Of a stretch of 64,000 nucleotides of DNA, positions 1 to 11,765 are shown piece after piece. Under the pieces are notes generated by a model. That model was not told the origin of the DNA. It saw only the letters and a list, made by a program, of their open reading frames with translations, and searched no databases. Origin of the DNA: Mucor racemosus (Eukaryota; Mucoromycota; Mucoromycetes; Mucorales; Mucoraceae); assembly GCA_027405735.1 (NCBI GenBank), contig JAPEHQ010000003.1, positions 2,852,001-2,916,000 of the forward strand. The letters run 5' to 3'. The position numbers were made by a program, and so were the translations under genes. Numbering within the stretch: position 1 is the stretch's first letter; every line of letters starts with the position of its first letter.

Positions 1-599
1 ATTTTTATAAGGAAAAAAGGATGAAGATGTCAAACTATGAGTATAAAGATCAGGTATTATTTATATGTTTTAGGAGTGCAGATATAAGGTATAACATTTG
101 ATAGTTAAATATTGATTTCATAAGTTGGAAGACCAGTTGGAGGTTTTAATGGGAATAGATTGACCAGAATCAGTTCCGACAAAGAGGAGGCAAAGTAAAG
201 TACTGTAGAGTGTAGATAAAATATTCTTTGATGATTGATTATACGGGAGAATATTCTTTATAACAGAAAAAACCAATGTGAATCGCAGGTAAAGATTTAT
301 TACATTGGTTCAGCCTAAATAATAGCACATCGTCTTAGACTAAATACTGTATAATATATAATATAATTACTCTACCTTATTCCACAATTGAAATAAAGTT
401 GATAAGCATCATCCCTTATAATTCCTAACTCTAATAATGATTATCATGTCCAGATAACCTATTAAGAACTTACGATAAACCATGCCTTCTGTGCTCATTA
501 TTAGTATTACATAATTTAGCTCAATATTTAGTCAGTATCCTAAACAATCCCAGTGGTTAGTTAATCAAATAGCTATCAAATCAACATCCAAGCATATTT

Positions 600-905
600 A
601 GCGCAACATTAAAACAAGGCAACTCATAAGCTCTGCAAGCACGGTTAAATCATGATTGATTCATTTCCATCCATAGATTACTATATATATATCAAACAAA
701 TCTAATGATTCAATTGTGCCTTAAATTACATTTTTTCATTAGGATCTCAATATCAAATCAATATACAGTATAAAGGCCATACTTTCAATATCTAAATAAA
801 AGATATCTTGTTTTTATCATACAGTTGAAGAACTGGTTCATTACTCATTCTCCTTTAATTGTATTCTTTTTCAAGTACTATTTATCAAAGATGAAAATAT
901 AGGAT
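600..905 (+). repeat. About 300-bp sub-repeat shared by R1 and the central repeats
   Basis: This piece begins near TAGCGCAACATTAAAAC and ends near AAGATGAAAATATAGG. It is found at least seven times in the window: here, 17755-18060 (minus), 25545-25884, 28500-28840, 30455-30930 (minus, interrupted by a MITE), 35045-35345 and 53985-54340 (minus). It therefore links repeat R1 to the composite repeats between 24.5 and 35 kb. Confidence 0.8.
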
Positions 906-1049
906 GCAACAGGTAGTTTTATTGGACAGAAACCTCATGTTTTGCTGATGGTTTTCTCAATTCACAGTCATTTGTCAAAGTAGAAGTATAAACTTTTATG
1001 CAAGAGGATATATTTAAATCTATCATCATGTATAATTGAAGATTAATTG

Positions 1050-1557
1050 TGAGAGTTTATGGATACATACAATTTTATTTATAGAAAGAATAATAATAAG
1101 ACTAGTAACATTTATCATGGAGAACGTAAGCTTTATTACTAGAAAAACTAATGGTAAAAGAAAGAACCAAGATGTAATGAGTCAAACATTTCAGTTTCAT
1201 TCATGCAAAACCTTGCCTCATTACTTATATAAATACTACAAGGAAATCATTACATGATCCCTTGTAGATTTATCTGTCTTGTTACACTCCCTTTACTTAT
1301 ATTTATTCACTAATAAATATCTAATTTACAAATAAGAACACCAACCTTCATCAATCCAGTGATCACAAATTTATAATAGCAAGAATAATATCTATAAGCA
1401 TATTATCCACCTTTGTTGTTAGTCCAAAATTATAGATCATTACACAAGAGCTTCTAGGTCTTGGTTTAAAAGACTATTTATAAGAATTACATTCCAATAT
1501 GAGTCAGAAATGGAATTGGCTTCAAAATTGGCTATTTAATATCCTCGAAAACCGATA
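1050..1557 (-). mobile_element. Solo LTR alpha (about 232 bp net), interrupted by LTR beta
   Basis: Repeat copies C and D lack this segment, so its edges are exact. It is flanked by a 5-bp direct repeat AATTG (1045-1049 and 1558-1562). Read on the minus strand it starts TATCGG (TGTCGG in the other copies) and ends CTCTCA. TG...CA ends with a 5-bp duplication are the signature of an LTR left by LTR-LTR recombination. After removing the nested element the length is about 231 bp, matching the copies at 17352-17583 and 55906-56137. Confidence 0.85.
1173..1444. mobile_element. Solo LTR beta (272 bp) nested in LTR alpha
   Basis: Copy B has the empty site. The inserted piece starts TGTAATGA and ends TCATTACA, an 8-bp perfect inverted terminus. 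It is flanked by the 5-bp duplication CAAGA (1168-1172 and 1445-1449). It contains TATA-like and AATAAA-like stretches, as an LTR promoter and poly(A) region would. A diverged relative lies near 18440-18660. No internal retroelement body is present. Confidence 0.85.
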
Positions 1558-2800
1558 AATTGGATCAATATTTACAAGGATGGAATTTTCTTTCTTTGTT
1601 TTCTGCAGTTGTGAATAATAATTTATTATTTTGTAAAGCTTAACACTCATTATCCAGGGCTTAATATCTGTATTCACATTTCACAAGATAGGTCTAATTG
1701 ATTGCTACTCTGCATTTTTTGTTTTAGCCAAAAATATTGATTTTTCATTGAGATAATCAAAATAATAGTCGATATCACAGCTTACAGCTTATGATAACTG
1801 GGTTCCAAAATTTATTTTAAAAAATGGACGAAAAATGATGAAAAAAACAAAATCGTTTAATTGTTCATGAACTGCAAAGTAAGTCGACCTAGTATACTAA
1901 ATAGCTTTTGTACAGTTTTGGATTTTGCATCTATCTAAATAAAATTCAGACAAGCATTTCACATTAAATTTTGCGTAAAATGCAATTGAAATTTTGGAGG
2001 TTTTTTGAAGATACACATCACTTTTTATAAGCATATTTAGAATATAACTAATTGCAATAATGAGGGAAAATATTATCTATCGATTAAGCTATTGTACGAT
2101 TTTTTAGCTGCATTTTTCGTAGAGAAAACGAGATTTTTGTCCAAATTTTTTCAGATTCAGAATCTAGGATAAGGGTATACAAGGGGTAAATGGAAGCCAG
2201 AAATGAAGGTATCTTTTTGTACACATTTTTAAGGATATCTCCACGAAAAATTAATATTTTAAAAAAAACTAAATTGGATCCGAGAGAGCTCAACGAGCTT
2301 AATGACATGAATGCAAAAAGAATGTTGCTCAATTTAGCCAATATTTTGAAACCTACTATAGAAATGCCAAAAAAATGAAAAAAATATAAAAGTACTCAGA
2401 ATTTTTTTATACTAAAATATGTTATAGAGCACTTTAAAACAAGTAAATTTTATTATTAAAAAGTGTTAGTATAGCTTAATTTTTTCTAGAGATATGAAGC
2501 CTCAAAGTTTTCAATCCATTAGCAGTGAAGTACGCGTAAAAAATCTGAAACCTTAGCACTGAAAAATCAATAACACCTGCAAAAAATTGGATATTTTTGG
2601 ATACTCATTTTTGGATTAAAGCTGAACATCGCAGGTACATTGGCATATAATTTTTTCTTGGTATTATTTGGTGAAAAAAAAAGTAGAGTAGGGATGAAAA
2701 GTGAGACCCAGTTTTCAAGGAAAAAGCAGTGAATTTTACGCGTTTTCGAATCTTTCGTGAGATATAAAATAAATTTAGGAATATGTAGCATAATGCGATC

Positions 2801-3709
2801 AATTCATTTCTATTTTGCAGTGTCTTGGCTATATATATGCAAAATGTTGGCTTTTAATCAAAATTATATTTTAATTTTGAAACAATTTGCACAGCTAATA
2901 TTGATAATGCTTCCAAATTGGTACCACCAAAATTCTAGCTTGATCATGAACAGTAAATATTTACAGTTTGAATCACATGCCAAATTACCAGTTCTGTTGG
3001 AGTTTATGTTTTCTAAAAATGAGTTAACAGTCGACATTTGCGACGACATCAATTTATAAAAAATATAGCCGTATAGATGATATGTCATTAAATACAAACG
3101 TAATGTTTTTCTGCTTCAAACAAAAGTATACAGTCGAGAAATTTTTTTAGATCTTGGTTATTGTCAGTTCTAGGGTATTTTCATTAGCTCTAATGCTCAG
3201 ATGCAATATTTTCCATATATAGCTTTCTTTTTTTCATTCATATTCATTGCTCTATATTTTTTTTTAGGTTACCGAAGAAGAAAAAAAGAAAGAAACGCCC
3301 TGGAAAGAACAACACCAATTGCAATAAAGGTTAATGGTCTTACGTTACAATGCTAAAGTTTGAAAATCTTTGGTTTAAAATTACTCATGTTCAAAAACGA
3401 CCAAAATGATGCCATCATGTTCAAGTGTATATTTTGAATGAATGCAGTCTCTATATATGATGCATATTGTGTCACCAAATCATGTATAAGTGAACGTGTA
3501 TGTATATGCATTAAATAATATTGCTTAGCAATACAGGGCTGAATAATTGTTGTTAAATATAAATTGAAATATATAGTAGTTTCCTTTTATTTTTGATATA
3601 ATATATAAAGCCAAAACCAGACGTATAATGTACAGAATACATAAAATGAATATGTATATATCTTATTTAAATGCAAGAAGAGGAGGGAATAAATAGCGAT
3701 TAAATAAAA
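2801..3709. other. AT-rich intergenic stretch
   Basis: This lies between the inner end of repeat copy A and the 3' end of the CYSTM-type gene. I see no coding exon with a usable splice pattern and no match to the repeat families of this window. Confidence 0.5.
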
Positions 3710-4119
3710 TCAGGAGCAACATTCCTCTAATCCAAAGCATAAGCATAGAGCAGCTGCACTACAAAAAATTTATAAATAAATATTTTGATTGCTTAATTTG
3801 GAGCAATTACATTATGTCCATAAATCTTACCATCCCCAACAACATGCATCATTAGTTTTCTTCGGCACTGAATGAACTATTACAGTTTCTGGTGGTGGTG
3901 TTGGTTGATAAAATTGGGCTATGCATAAATATAGGTTCAAATAAATTTGCCGATTCTCAGTTTCTTATCAATTTTTGTTTTACCTTGTGGTTGACTTGGA
4001 TTTTGAACAAAATGAGGTTGTTCCAATACACCTTTAGTAAAAGATGCGCTTTGAACTTGACGTTGCCGCGGTGATCTAACTGATTCTGGTTTATTACAAG
4101 TGTATTCCTCTTGCTTCAT
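3710..4119 (-). CDS. CYSTM-like cysteine-rich tail-anchored small protein (90 aa, 3 exons)
   Basis: Joining complement(3710..3758, 3831..3918, 3984..4119) across two GT-AG introns gives 90 residues. The first 65 are polar and Q/P/S-rich. The C-terminus reads CCWGCAAALCLCFGLEECCS, a short hydrophobic segment bounded by cysteine clusters. That architecture (proline/glutamine-rich head, Cys-rich C-terminal transmembrane module) is typical of CYSTM proteins. These are small eukaryotic membrane proteins associated with stress tolerance, thought to sit in the plasma membrane with the cysteines possibly lipidated or redox-active. The start codon has an in-frame stop upstream; an additional upstream non-coding exon cannot be excluded. 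The last exon is only 49 nt, so gene finders could easily miss it. Confidence 0.7.
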
Positions 4120-4947
4120 TGCATATTCAGCCGAAAAATATGATCAGTAATTGATGAAAAGAGTAATAAAACAAAAGAGCTTTTCCAAAAAAAACAAGAA
4201 CAATAAGATATACAAACTCGGGGACCTTCTCGGAGTTTTTTTCTTCTAATTGTCTAACAAGGATATCATCCAATCGTTGTATCGTCCATGACGTACAAAA
4301 AAGAGCTTGTAAAATTATTCAAGTTGATGGCAAGTAGACATTTACTTTGAAGAATGTTTGTTGATTGTAACTTTTTTTTTTGGCAGATCAAGCGTATTTT
4401 GAAAGTCAATTTGTTGCCATGGCAATTAAGTATGTAAAATTTTTGACATATTTCAAGCGATGATATTGTGATATTATTTATACGTTTTGATACCTCTACA
4501 TGGTATAGTATAAGGTATTTTATCAAAAAAGTACCAGCTTCTAAATGTAAACAATCCAGAAAATTATACCTATCTCAAGACCTACCTGAAATTAACTGTT
4601 TGTGGCATTCTAATGATACACATGCACATACCCAATAAGATCGCTTCAGGATATTGCTAACTTATATGTGGTAGATACGATATAACATCAGAGCCGCAGC
4701 AATCGTAAAAAATCAGTAATACAGTAACTTGAGATGATGAAGATTGATATTTTTCCTTTTTCGATCCAGGGCTTTTGAAAAAACTATTCGGCAAATGCGT
4801 AATTATGGGAGCTCCATGGCCCAATCATGTAGATTTGAATATAAAAAATCTTTTTGCGTTGGACGCGTTTTTTTTTATATCTATTTATTTCTTTCTATAC
4901 CCTTCTTTCCTCTTTTTCACAACTCTTCTTTACACACTTTCTTGAAA
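4120..4947. promoter_or_regulatory. Divergent intergenic region, CYSTM-like gene / NTF2
   Basis: About 830 bp separate the two divergently transcribed start codons. The part next to NTF2 (about 4869-4945) is pyrimidine-rich with a TATATCTATTTATTTC stretch, a common fungal core-promoter look. No specific operator can be supported. Confidence 0.4.
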
Positions 4948-5488
4948 ATGGCCAACATTAACGAAATTGCTAATCAGTTTACTACTTTCTATTACCAAAC
5001 TTTTGATACTCAAAGACAAAATTTGACCCAACTTTACGTAAGTTAAGACTGCAATCAACATTATTTTGGTATTAACAAACATTTTAAACAGAGAGATGCC
5101 TCTACACTTTCTTTTGAAGGCCAAAGCTATCGCGGCCCTAATGATATCGGTGAGAAGTTAGTTGTAAGTAGCTCAAAAAATGTAAAATGGGGTGGATAGA
5201 AAAAGTAATATCTTTGTTTAGGGTCTTCCTTTCGCTAGAATTCAACATAAAGTATCTACTTTTGATTCTCAACTTGCTGACCCTTCTGGTAGTATCCTTG
5301 TTTTAGTTACTGGTCAACTTTTGGTAAGTTAAATTTGCAGGATTTTGGTGGTTATAAAGGTTGCTAATAAAAGATTCCAGATTGATGATGAAAGCAACCC
5401 TCAAATGTTCTCTCAAACTTTCCATTTGGTTCCCGAGAACGGTTCTTACTATGTACTCAACGATATTTTCCGTTTGAACTTTGCTTAA
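4948..5488 (+). CDS. NTF2: Nuclear transport factor 2 (123 aa, 4 exons)
   Basis: Joining 4948..5037, 5092..5163, 5222..5323 and 5381..5488 gives 123 residues, close to yeast Ntf2 (125). All introns are GT-AG and phase 0. The product starts [20 protein letters not shown] and follows the NTF2 cone fold throughout: [29 protein letters not shown], then a C-terminal end [14 protein letters not shown] that is diagnostic for the family. Ntf2 carries Ran-GDP through the nuclear pore by binding FxFG nucleoporins, sustaining the Ran gradient. It is convergent with the PDI gene, with about 190 bp between the stop codons. The start is the first ATG after the pyrimidine-rich leader and matches the family N-terminus. 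Confidence 0.95.
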
Positions 5489-5680
5489 GGCTAAATACAA
5501 ACACATGATGCGATTATGAGTTTCTAATATCGAAAGCTCTTTTTTTTTATATGAGAATGAGCAATTTGTATTAAAATAAACAACAAACTTTTTATAAGAA
5601 TGATATTTTTTTGGTGCATTAAATGCCATTTACAATAAAATCTTTATTATAATCAATTTTTAATATTATTATTTACAAGT

Positions 5681-7158
5681 TTAGTTCTTAACAGGTGAAG
5701 CCTTCTTATCAAAGGCACCTAAAATGTTTTGACGAATACCGAAATCATCCAACTTGGCAGAAGAAACATCATCAGAGCCAGCAATCTTTGCAAGACGAGC
5801 TCTTTCAGTCTCAAGGAACTTTTCACCATTAGCCAAGATCTTTTCCATGATTTTGGCATAATAAGTACCATAACGAGTGCCAATTTCCTTTGCAACTTCA
5901 GCGGCTTCAGCATGAATCTTTGTACGTTCATCAGCATTCTTGATGAAACGAATAGCAAGTTCATCCAACTTGGCGATGCGACCAGCAACGGCTTCTAAGC
6001 CGCCACCAACCTTACGTTGAGTACCACAGTGTTTGTTGAGGAATTCGACAAAAGCAGCTTCAGAACGACCACCTTCATAAGCAATAGGTTCGCTTTCGCC
6101 AGCAGGGAAGAATTTGATGGTGGGGAAACCAGAAATGTCGAATTCAGTACCAATATCTTTTTCTTGATCAGCATCAATCTTTGCAATAACGCACTAATAA
6201 TAATAATAATAAAAAAAAAAGTATGAGATGTTGTACAGATGGCTAAATATTACGGGATCTTACGTTTTCTTCGTTGGCAAAAGTAGAACCAATCTTCTCC
6301 CAAATGGGTGCTATACAATAACAATATTAGTTTTTCATTTTAAATTAGTACAAAAGAAGAAAACTTACCAAGATTCTTGCAGTGCCCACACCAAGAAGCG
6401 TAGAATTCTACAAGAACATTCTTCTTGGGGTTCAAAGCAACTTCGTGAAAGTTTTTGGTAGTTAAAGTAACAACATCAGATTTTTGAGACTTGATACGAG
6501 GAGAAACGCCAGACTTTTCCTTAATGAATGCAGCCAAAGAGTTCAAATCACGGCCTCCCTTATAATCCTCAACACCCTCAGGTGAGTGAACACCCTTAGG
6601 AAACCATTTAAGTGTGGGGAATCCTTGAACACCAAACAAAGCACCGGTATCGCGATGCTGATCAGCATCAAGTTTTGCAACCAAAACTTTATCCTTGTTG
6701 GAAGAAAAGGCATCACCTAATTGAGCATAAACGGGAGCCAAGTTCTTACAATGACCACACCAAGGAGCATAAAATTCAACAAGGGCAGGCTTGGAGCCAT
6801 CAATGACATTTTTAAAATTGGCATCAGTCAAGACAACAACATTACCTTCCCATTCAATAGCACCACCGCTAACAGCACCACCGACAACTGGTGCAGTCTT
6901 TTCACGAATCAAGGATAAAATATCACTAGCAGAGTTAACATTTTTCAATTGAGCAAACGCGTTGTTAACATGACCAGCTAATTTCTCTGGTGTAGTAGAT
7001 TTAATTTCGACCAAATAATCTTGAAGTTTTTCGCCATTAAGTTGTTTGGCGTTTTCTACCAAGTTGAAGGCAATGTTACCGCCTTGATAGTAATCATATC
7101 CGAGAAATGCAGCATTTACTGCGACAAGCAAGAAAAATAGCTTTTTGAAAAAAGACAT
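5681..7158 (-). CDS. Protein disulfide isomerase with two thioredoxin domains and ERp29c-like tail (449 aa)
   Basis: Joining complement(5681..6193, 6264..6310, 6369..7158) gives 449 residues. Two thioredoxin domains carry WCGHC active sites (Cys134/Cys137 and Cys257/Cys260), each preceded by EFYA. The C-terminal 100 residues are helical and rich in KIMEKIL/ERARL-type sequence, matching the ERp29c (D) domain of fungal Erp38/TigA and plant PDI-D enzymes. It should oxidise and isomerise disulfides in the endoplasmic reticulum. Oddities: the hydrophobic segment (residues 3-20) is followed by about 80 residues of extra helical sequence before the first thioredoxin domain, and the C-terminus is SPVKN rather than H/KDEL. 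ER retention may therefore use an uncleaved N-terminal anchor. The start MSFFKK was chosen because it directly precedes the hydrophobic segment; an in-frame ATG lies 54 nt upstream. Confidence 0.93.
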
Positions 7159-9755
7159 TTTTATCAATTGTTTTGGTATATATAAAGAAAAAGAGTATTT
7201 AAATAGATACAAGAAGCTACGAGAAATTTATTCAAAATAAATAAAAATTAAATTAGCAAATCAATTTGCTCCAAGTGGTCTAGCTTCGAAACTAAATAAA
7301 CCTTTTGCTCCTTTTCAAACCCTTTTGAACCTCGAGATATCCGATTACTGGAATGAGGGGCATTAGAAGACAGCGAGACTTTTTCTAATAGTCACTCCTA
7401 ATTATAAATCATTTACAAATAATTATTAAAGCTGCAGATGCGTAGTATCTCTCTTATTCGGTTTGGTGTAGCTCAGATAAATCATGCAATATTGAATTTC
7501 AATTATGTGTGCTTTCCAACAACATTACTGCTTTGCAAATGATCACATTCATATTCGCTACAAAGCATCTGTCTCACATCAATTAAAAAAAATATGTCTT
7601 GCCTTGATTAGTAGGAAATTGTTTGAAAAGCTCGTCGTCGCTGTACATTTGTTATAGCCATTATTATCAAGAAATAAGAAGTAACGATTACTGAAACAAT
7701 GATGAAAACTTGAAGAAAACTACAGGAATAAGTCGAAAAAAAAATTGCCAAAATAAACTGAGGATGCCAAGACATTATATCTATTTTTAAATGGTATATT
7801 GTTTAATTGTCATCACGAGGGAATATCCTTTAAACTATAGAAGTGGTTTATTTTAAAGGAATTTTTTGCAAGCATTTTGTTGGCGGCGGTTAAATATTTT
7901 GGCTACTCGATTATAGGCTGCTGCGATTCAAATACCAAATGGCAAATCTGATCAGAAATGGATCAAAAAAATTAAATCCATGAAAACGCAACAGAGTGAA
8001 TAGCAAGTTGAGTTAACCTTCTAAACGTTTTATGTACATATTTGTATTCTTCATCGAATGATATAAATTTTAAATATTTTTTTTCATGAAATTTACTGTA
8101 AAGTTGATATGAATTTTTGAAGGTTTTTTAGTGTTTTCTCTATAATTTTGGTCAAATATTTAAAGTTTTACTTTACTATAAAATATCCCACCTAATTACC
8201 TACAGATTGAGCTATTACTTATAGCTGTAGCTACATTATTTGTGGAGAAATCAAAGATTTTATGTGTTTTTTTTGGGACTCGAAAAAAAAAAGGACCAGT
8301 GAATGCTCATGAAAAATGCAGGGATAAATCGATCATAATTTTTATAACGCTTTTTTTAATTTCTCCATCAAAAATTGAGATTTTTGAAAAACCTAAAGTG
8401 AAATAGGTAGATATGAATAAGCACCATTACTCAAGTATATAAAGCGCTGTATTTAATATATTAAATACTTGAAAAATATCAAAAAATACACAAAATATGA
8501 AAAAAATTGAATTCTCTGATACTCAAATATACAGTAGTAAAAAGTACTTTTAAACAAGCAGAATCCACCTAAAATTAACCATGTATCCTCATTTTGCGAT
8601 GAGATATACTTTTGCAAAGTCTTGATTATAAGCAGTGAAAAAGTGAATACAGATCTTTAGAGTTTTTTTTAAAAAATTAGAGTATTGTAGGACATTAATA
8701 ATGAAGTAATTAATAAATCGATTATTTTCCTGAAAAGAAAACGATGAAGTACAACGAATGAAAACAATAAAAACCAGATTTAGCTTTAGTATTTCAGGCC
8801 TGATCTTGTTTTTTTTATTTTACAATTTATCCTCTTTTAGATTACGAAACGCTACAAACTCAAATATGGAAATTAATTTTATGTACTAGTTAATAATATC
8901 AGGTTTACATATGAAGATACAATCTGATTACAAATAAAAGATTGAATTCTGTGAAGAATTAAAGGGCATCAATTATTGCAATTTTCAGTATGGACATGTA
9001 ACCATATGTGGATATATAACCACTTCCTACTGGAAAGGTTGAATTTTTAAAAGATTTAAGCATGTAGTATTTGAAAATTCCGATTTTGATTGCGTATATT
9101 GATGTTTTCATTGAACACATAATCTATTCGTATATAAATTTCTTTAAAAAATAATTAGTTATAAGCAGCTAATGGTATACACTTGATTTAGTTAAAATAA
9201 AACCAATTTTTGCTGATACTTGTGTTTATAATAATCAAAATAAATAAATCTCTTTTTTTAGGGTGAATTATTTTTAAATGATTGTTTTATTCTTTCATCG
9301 TTTTACAAAGTTTATAAATAGATTGTAAAGACTCTGAATGTAGTTCATCTCATGCTGACATTTTTTTTTTCAAAAAAATCAAGGCGCAAAATATGTCAAA
9401 AATCTATCATTTTGCTCATCACTGATCATGATCACTACTGCTTTTTACCCTCCCCCCTAAAACAAGTTAAGCAGGCTGGTCATCACTGAGTTTCCCTTTT
9501 TATCTTGGATTTGTGTATAATTAAAGAAGCAATCTGCGCCAAGTATTGCGTGCTTCCAAAAGATGCTAATGTTCGATAACTGTTTTGCATCTCGGAGAGG
9601 GTTTTCCATTAAGGATCAGTGATTATCTGCTCAATCTAAAGTCTTGAGGGTCGCATTCTTTTCAATTGGCGCACACAAATCACTTTCTAGATTGCCGATT
9701 ATAAACCGCAATTATCTTTTTGTCCCTTTTAAACAAATTTTTTTTATTCCGTTTA
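7159..9755. other. 2.6 kb AT-rich intergenic region
   Basis: Divergent space between the PDI gene and the decarboxylase gene. No open frame with protein-like composition, no RNA gene and no match to the repeat families seen elsewhere in the window. A segment near 9410-9470 is rich in GATCA/ATCACT words and precedes the decarboxylase, so it might be regulatory, but nothing specific can be supported. Confidence 0.45.
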
Positions 9756-11489
9756 ATGATCATGGTAGCTGTTAAAGATATAGACAATGCCTCCGAGCTT
9801 GACATGATGTTGACTCACATGCAAGAAATGGTAATCAATTGTGAGTTTAAACAGTCTGAATTGACATTTGTATATATGGCTAATTTCGAGAAAATTTTGG
9901 CAGATATTCGTCAAGGTCAAACTGAAACGAAACCTGTTGTTACATTTCAGGACCCTCAACAATTGTATAAGGCCATGGACTTTTCATTGCCTATCATGGG
10001 TACTGGCATGGAAGGTAAGATTCTATTTTTGGCAATTTAATATTAAGTATTAACAAATATACAAAATATTCAGGCACTTTTGAGCTTATCAAATCAACAC
10101 TAAAATATAGCGTTAATTCATGGAATCCTCGATTTATGGATAAATTATACGCTGGTACTAATCCTATCGGTGTTATATCCGAGCTTTTGTTGGCCGTTTT
10201 AAACAGCAATGTTCATGTATATCATGTATCACCTGTATTTACATTGATGGAGATTGAAGTGACAAAAGCTGTAGGACGATTACTGAATATGGGAGAAGTA
10301 AATACATTCTTCAAACTGGAAATGCAACACAATTGACCATCTATTTCATAGAATTCAGGCGGTTTACTATGTCCAGGTGGTTCAGCTTCTAATTTATTGG
10401 CCATGGTTACTGCAAGAAATAAATTGTTTCCAATGATTAAATCAGAGGGGTATTTCCCAAAGCCGATGAATCCAGCAGCTACATATGGCAAATTAATAGT
10501 GTTTACCTCGGTTCATAGCCACTATAGTATTGATAAATCGGCTCAAGTTATGGGATTAGGTACAGATAATATAGTTAAAGTACCAGTTGATGATATTGGA
10601 AGAATGCAAGTAGATGAATTAGGTAGTAAAATCAAATAAGAAAGGTTTACATGGACTCACAATCTATTACCAAATAGAAAGATTGATATTATCAAGCATA
10701 GAAAAGGGTGAAACACCATTTTTCATTAATGCAACAGCTGGAACTACAGTTTTGGGTGCATTTGACCCCATTCGTAAAATATCTGCATTGGCAAAAAAAT
10801 ACAATTGCTGGCTTCATGTTGATGGTTCATGGGGAGGAACTGCTATATTTTCTGATAAAGTTAGAAAAGAAAGAGATTGGTTTGATGGATCTGAATTAGC
10901 AGATACATTTACACTGAATCCTCATAAATTACTTGGTGTTCCATTACAATGCTCCATGTTAATCACACCTCATCAAGGACATTTATTATTTGCACAAGCT
11001 AATTCTTTACGTGCAGACTATCTTTTCCATGGTAATCCATTTGATTTAGGTGCAGGTACAATTGGTTGTGGTCGTCGACCAGATGCCGCCAAAGTATTTT
11101 TAGCATGGAAGTTTTATGGTCAACAAGGACTTGGTGCTCGAGTAGATAGAGCATTAGCTTCTGCTGATGAATTTACTAAACTTGTTAAAGAAAGATCCTC
11201 GTTCGTACTAGTTAAAGATCCAAGCCCTTTTCTGCAAATTTGTTTTTGGTTTGTACCACCTGGATTAGATGAAAAGCAAATCGATTTATCCATAGTGACA
11301 AGAGAACTACATCGTAGAGTGAATCAATCTGGCGAATTTATGGTAGATCATGCACCGTTAGTTGGTAAATCCGACTTCTTTCGTATTGTAGTCAATGCGC
11401 CTACAGTAAACCTGCATCGTGACCTTGAGAGACTCCTTGATGCAATTGAGGAGGTCAATGCAACTATAGATTGGAATACCATTTTATAA
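9756..11489 (+). CDS. PLP-dependent acidic amino-acid decarboxylase (GAD/CSAD-like, 521 aa, 4 exons)
   Basis: Joining 9756..10014, 10074..10297, 10352..10622 and 10678..11489 gives 521 residues, the usual length for group II decarboxylases. Landmarks in order: the substrate-side loop around NPRFMDKLYAG, the GGLLCPGGSASN loop, the NATAGTT motif, the cofactor motif HVDGSWGG, and the PLP-binding lysine in NPHKLLGVPLQCS (about Lys335). These patterns are those of animal-type glutamate and cysteine-sulfinate decarboxylases rather than bacterial GadB. The reaction releases CO2 from glutamate, cysteine sulfinate or aspartate. Substrate cannot be told from sequence alone, so no symbol is given. The third intron donor (10623) was placed to avoid a stop and keep the DEL/ERLIL junction; this is the least certain splice. 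The likely location is the cytosol. Confidence 0.92.
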
Positions 11490-11559
11490 TTATAAAGTTT
11501 TGATAACGTGTTTGGTCAAATGAGCATTGTTATTTTTTCATATTTTATTCAAGCCGGAC

Positions 11560-11705
11560 TCTTCTTCTTCTTTTTTTTGTTGTTGTTCTTTCCTATACCT
11601 CTTCTTCTCTTTCCTCCCTTTTTGAGGTTGTTTTTGTTGCTGCTCTTTTTTTCTTTTTTTTTTTTTTTTCTTTCCTTTTCTTATATTCTCATTGTGTTTT
11701 TTTTA
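11560..11705 (+). promoter_or_regulatory. Pyrimidine-rich leader of the Ras exchange factor gene
   Basis: About 150 nt, almost all C and T on the plus strand with long T runs, ends about 60 nt before the start codon. CT-rich tracts of this kind are common directly upstream of fungal transcription starts. It also creates a fortuitous phenylalanine/leucine-rich open frame that I do not regard as a gene. Confidence 0.5.
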
Positions 11706-11765
11706 TATATATTTACATATATAAAAGTGTCTTTGCGTACTAGTTAATAACTTGAATTTAATTCC

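Larger units (their letters stand above)
1..2800 (+). repeat. Long dispersed repeat R1, copy A
   Basis: This AT-rich sequence recurs inverted near 16130-18126 (B), direct near 35040-37640 (C) and inverted near 51680-54900 (D). Shared landmarks are the stretch around 840-1045 and the block 1560-2790. The window edge cuts the outer end, which matches copy D near 54900. Copy A carries two nested solo LTRs that interrupt it. A small lysine-rich reading frame at about 2190 recurs in the other copies. No transposase or reverse transcriptase is recognisable, so the class is unknown. It may be a non-autonomous element or a segmental repeat. Confidence 0.85.

Noticed and set aside
6612..6918. Two plus-strand frames of 64-65 codons
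   Set aside because: Antisense to the PDI coding exon and not protein-like.
11508..11747. 79-codon frame of Phe/Leu on the plus strand
   Set aside because: Composition is that of a pyrimidine-rich promoter/leader tract before the Ras exchange factor; no homology-like pattern.
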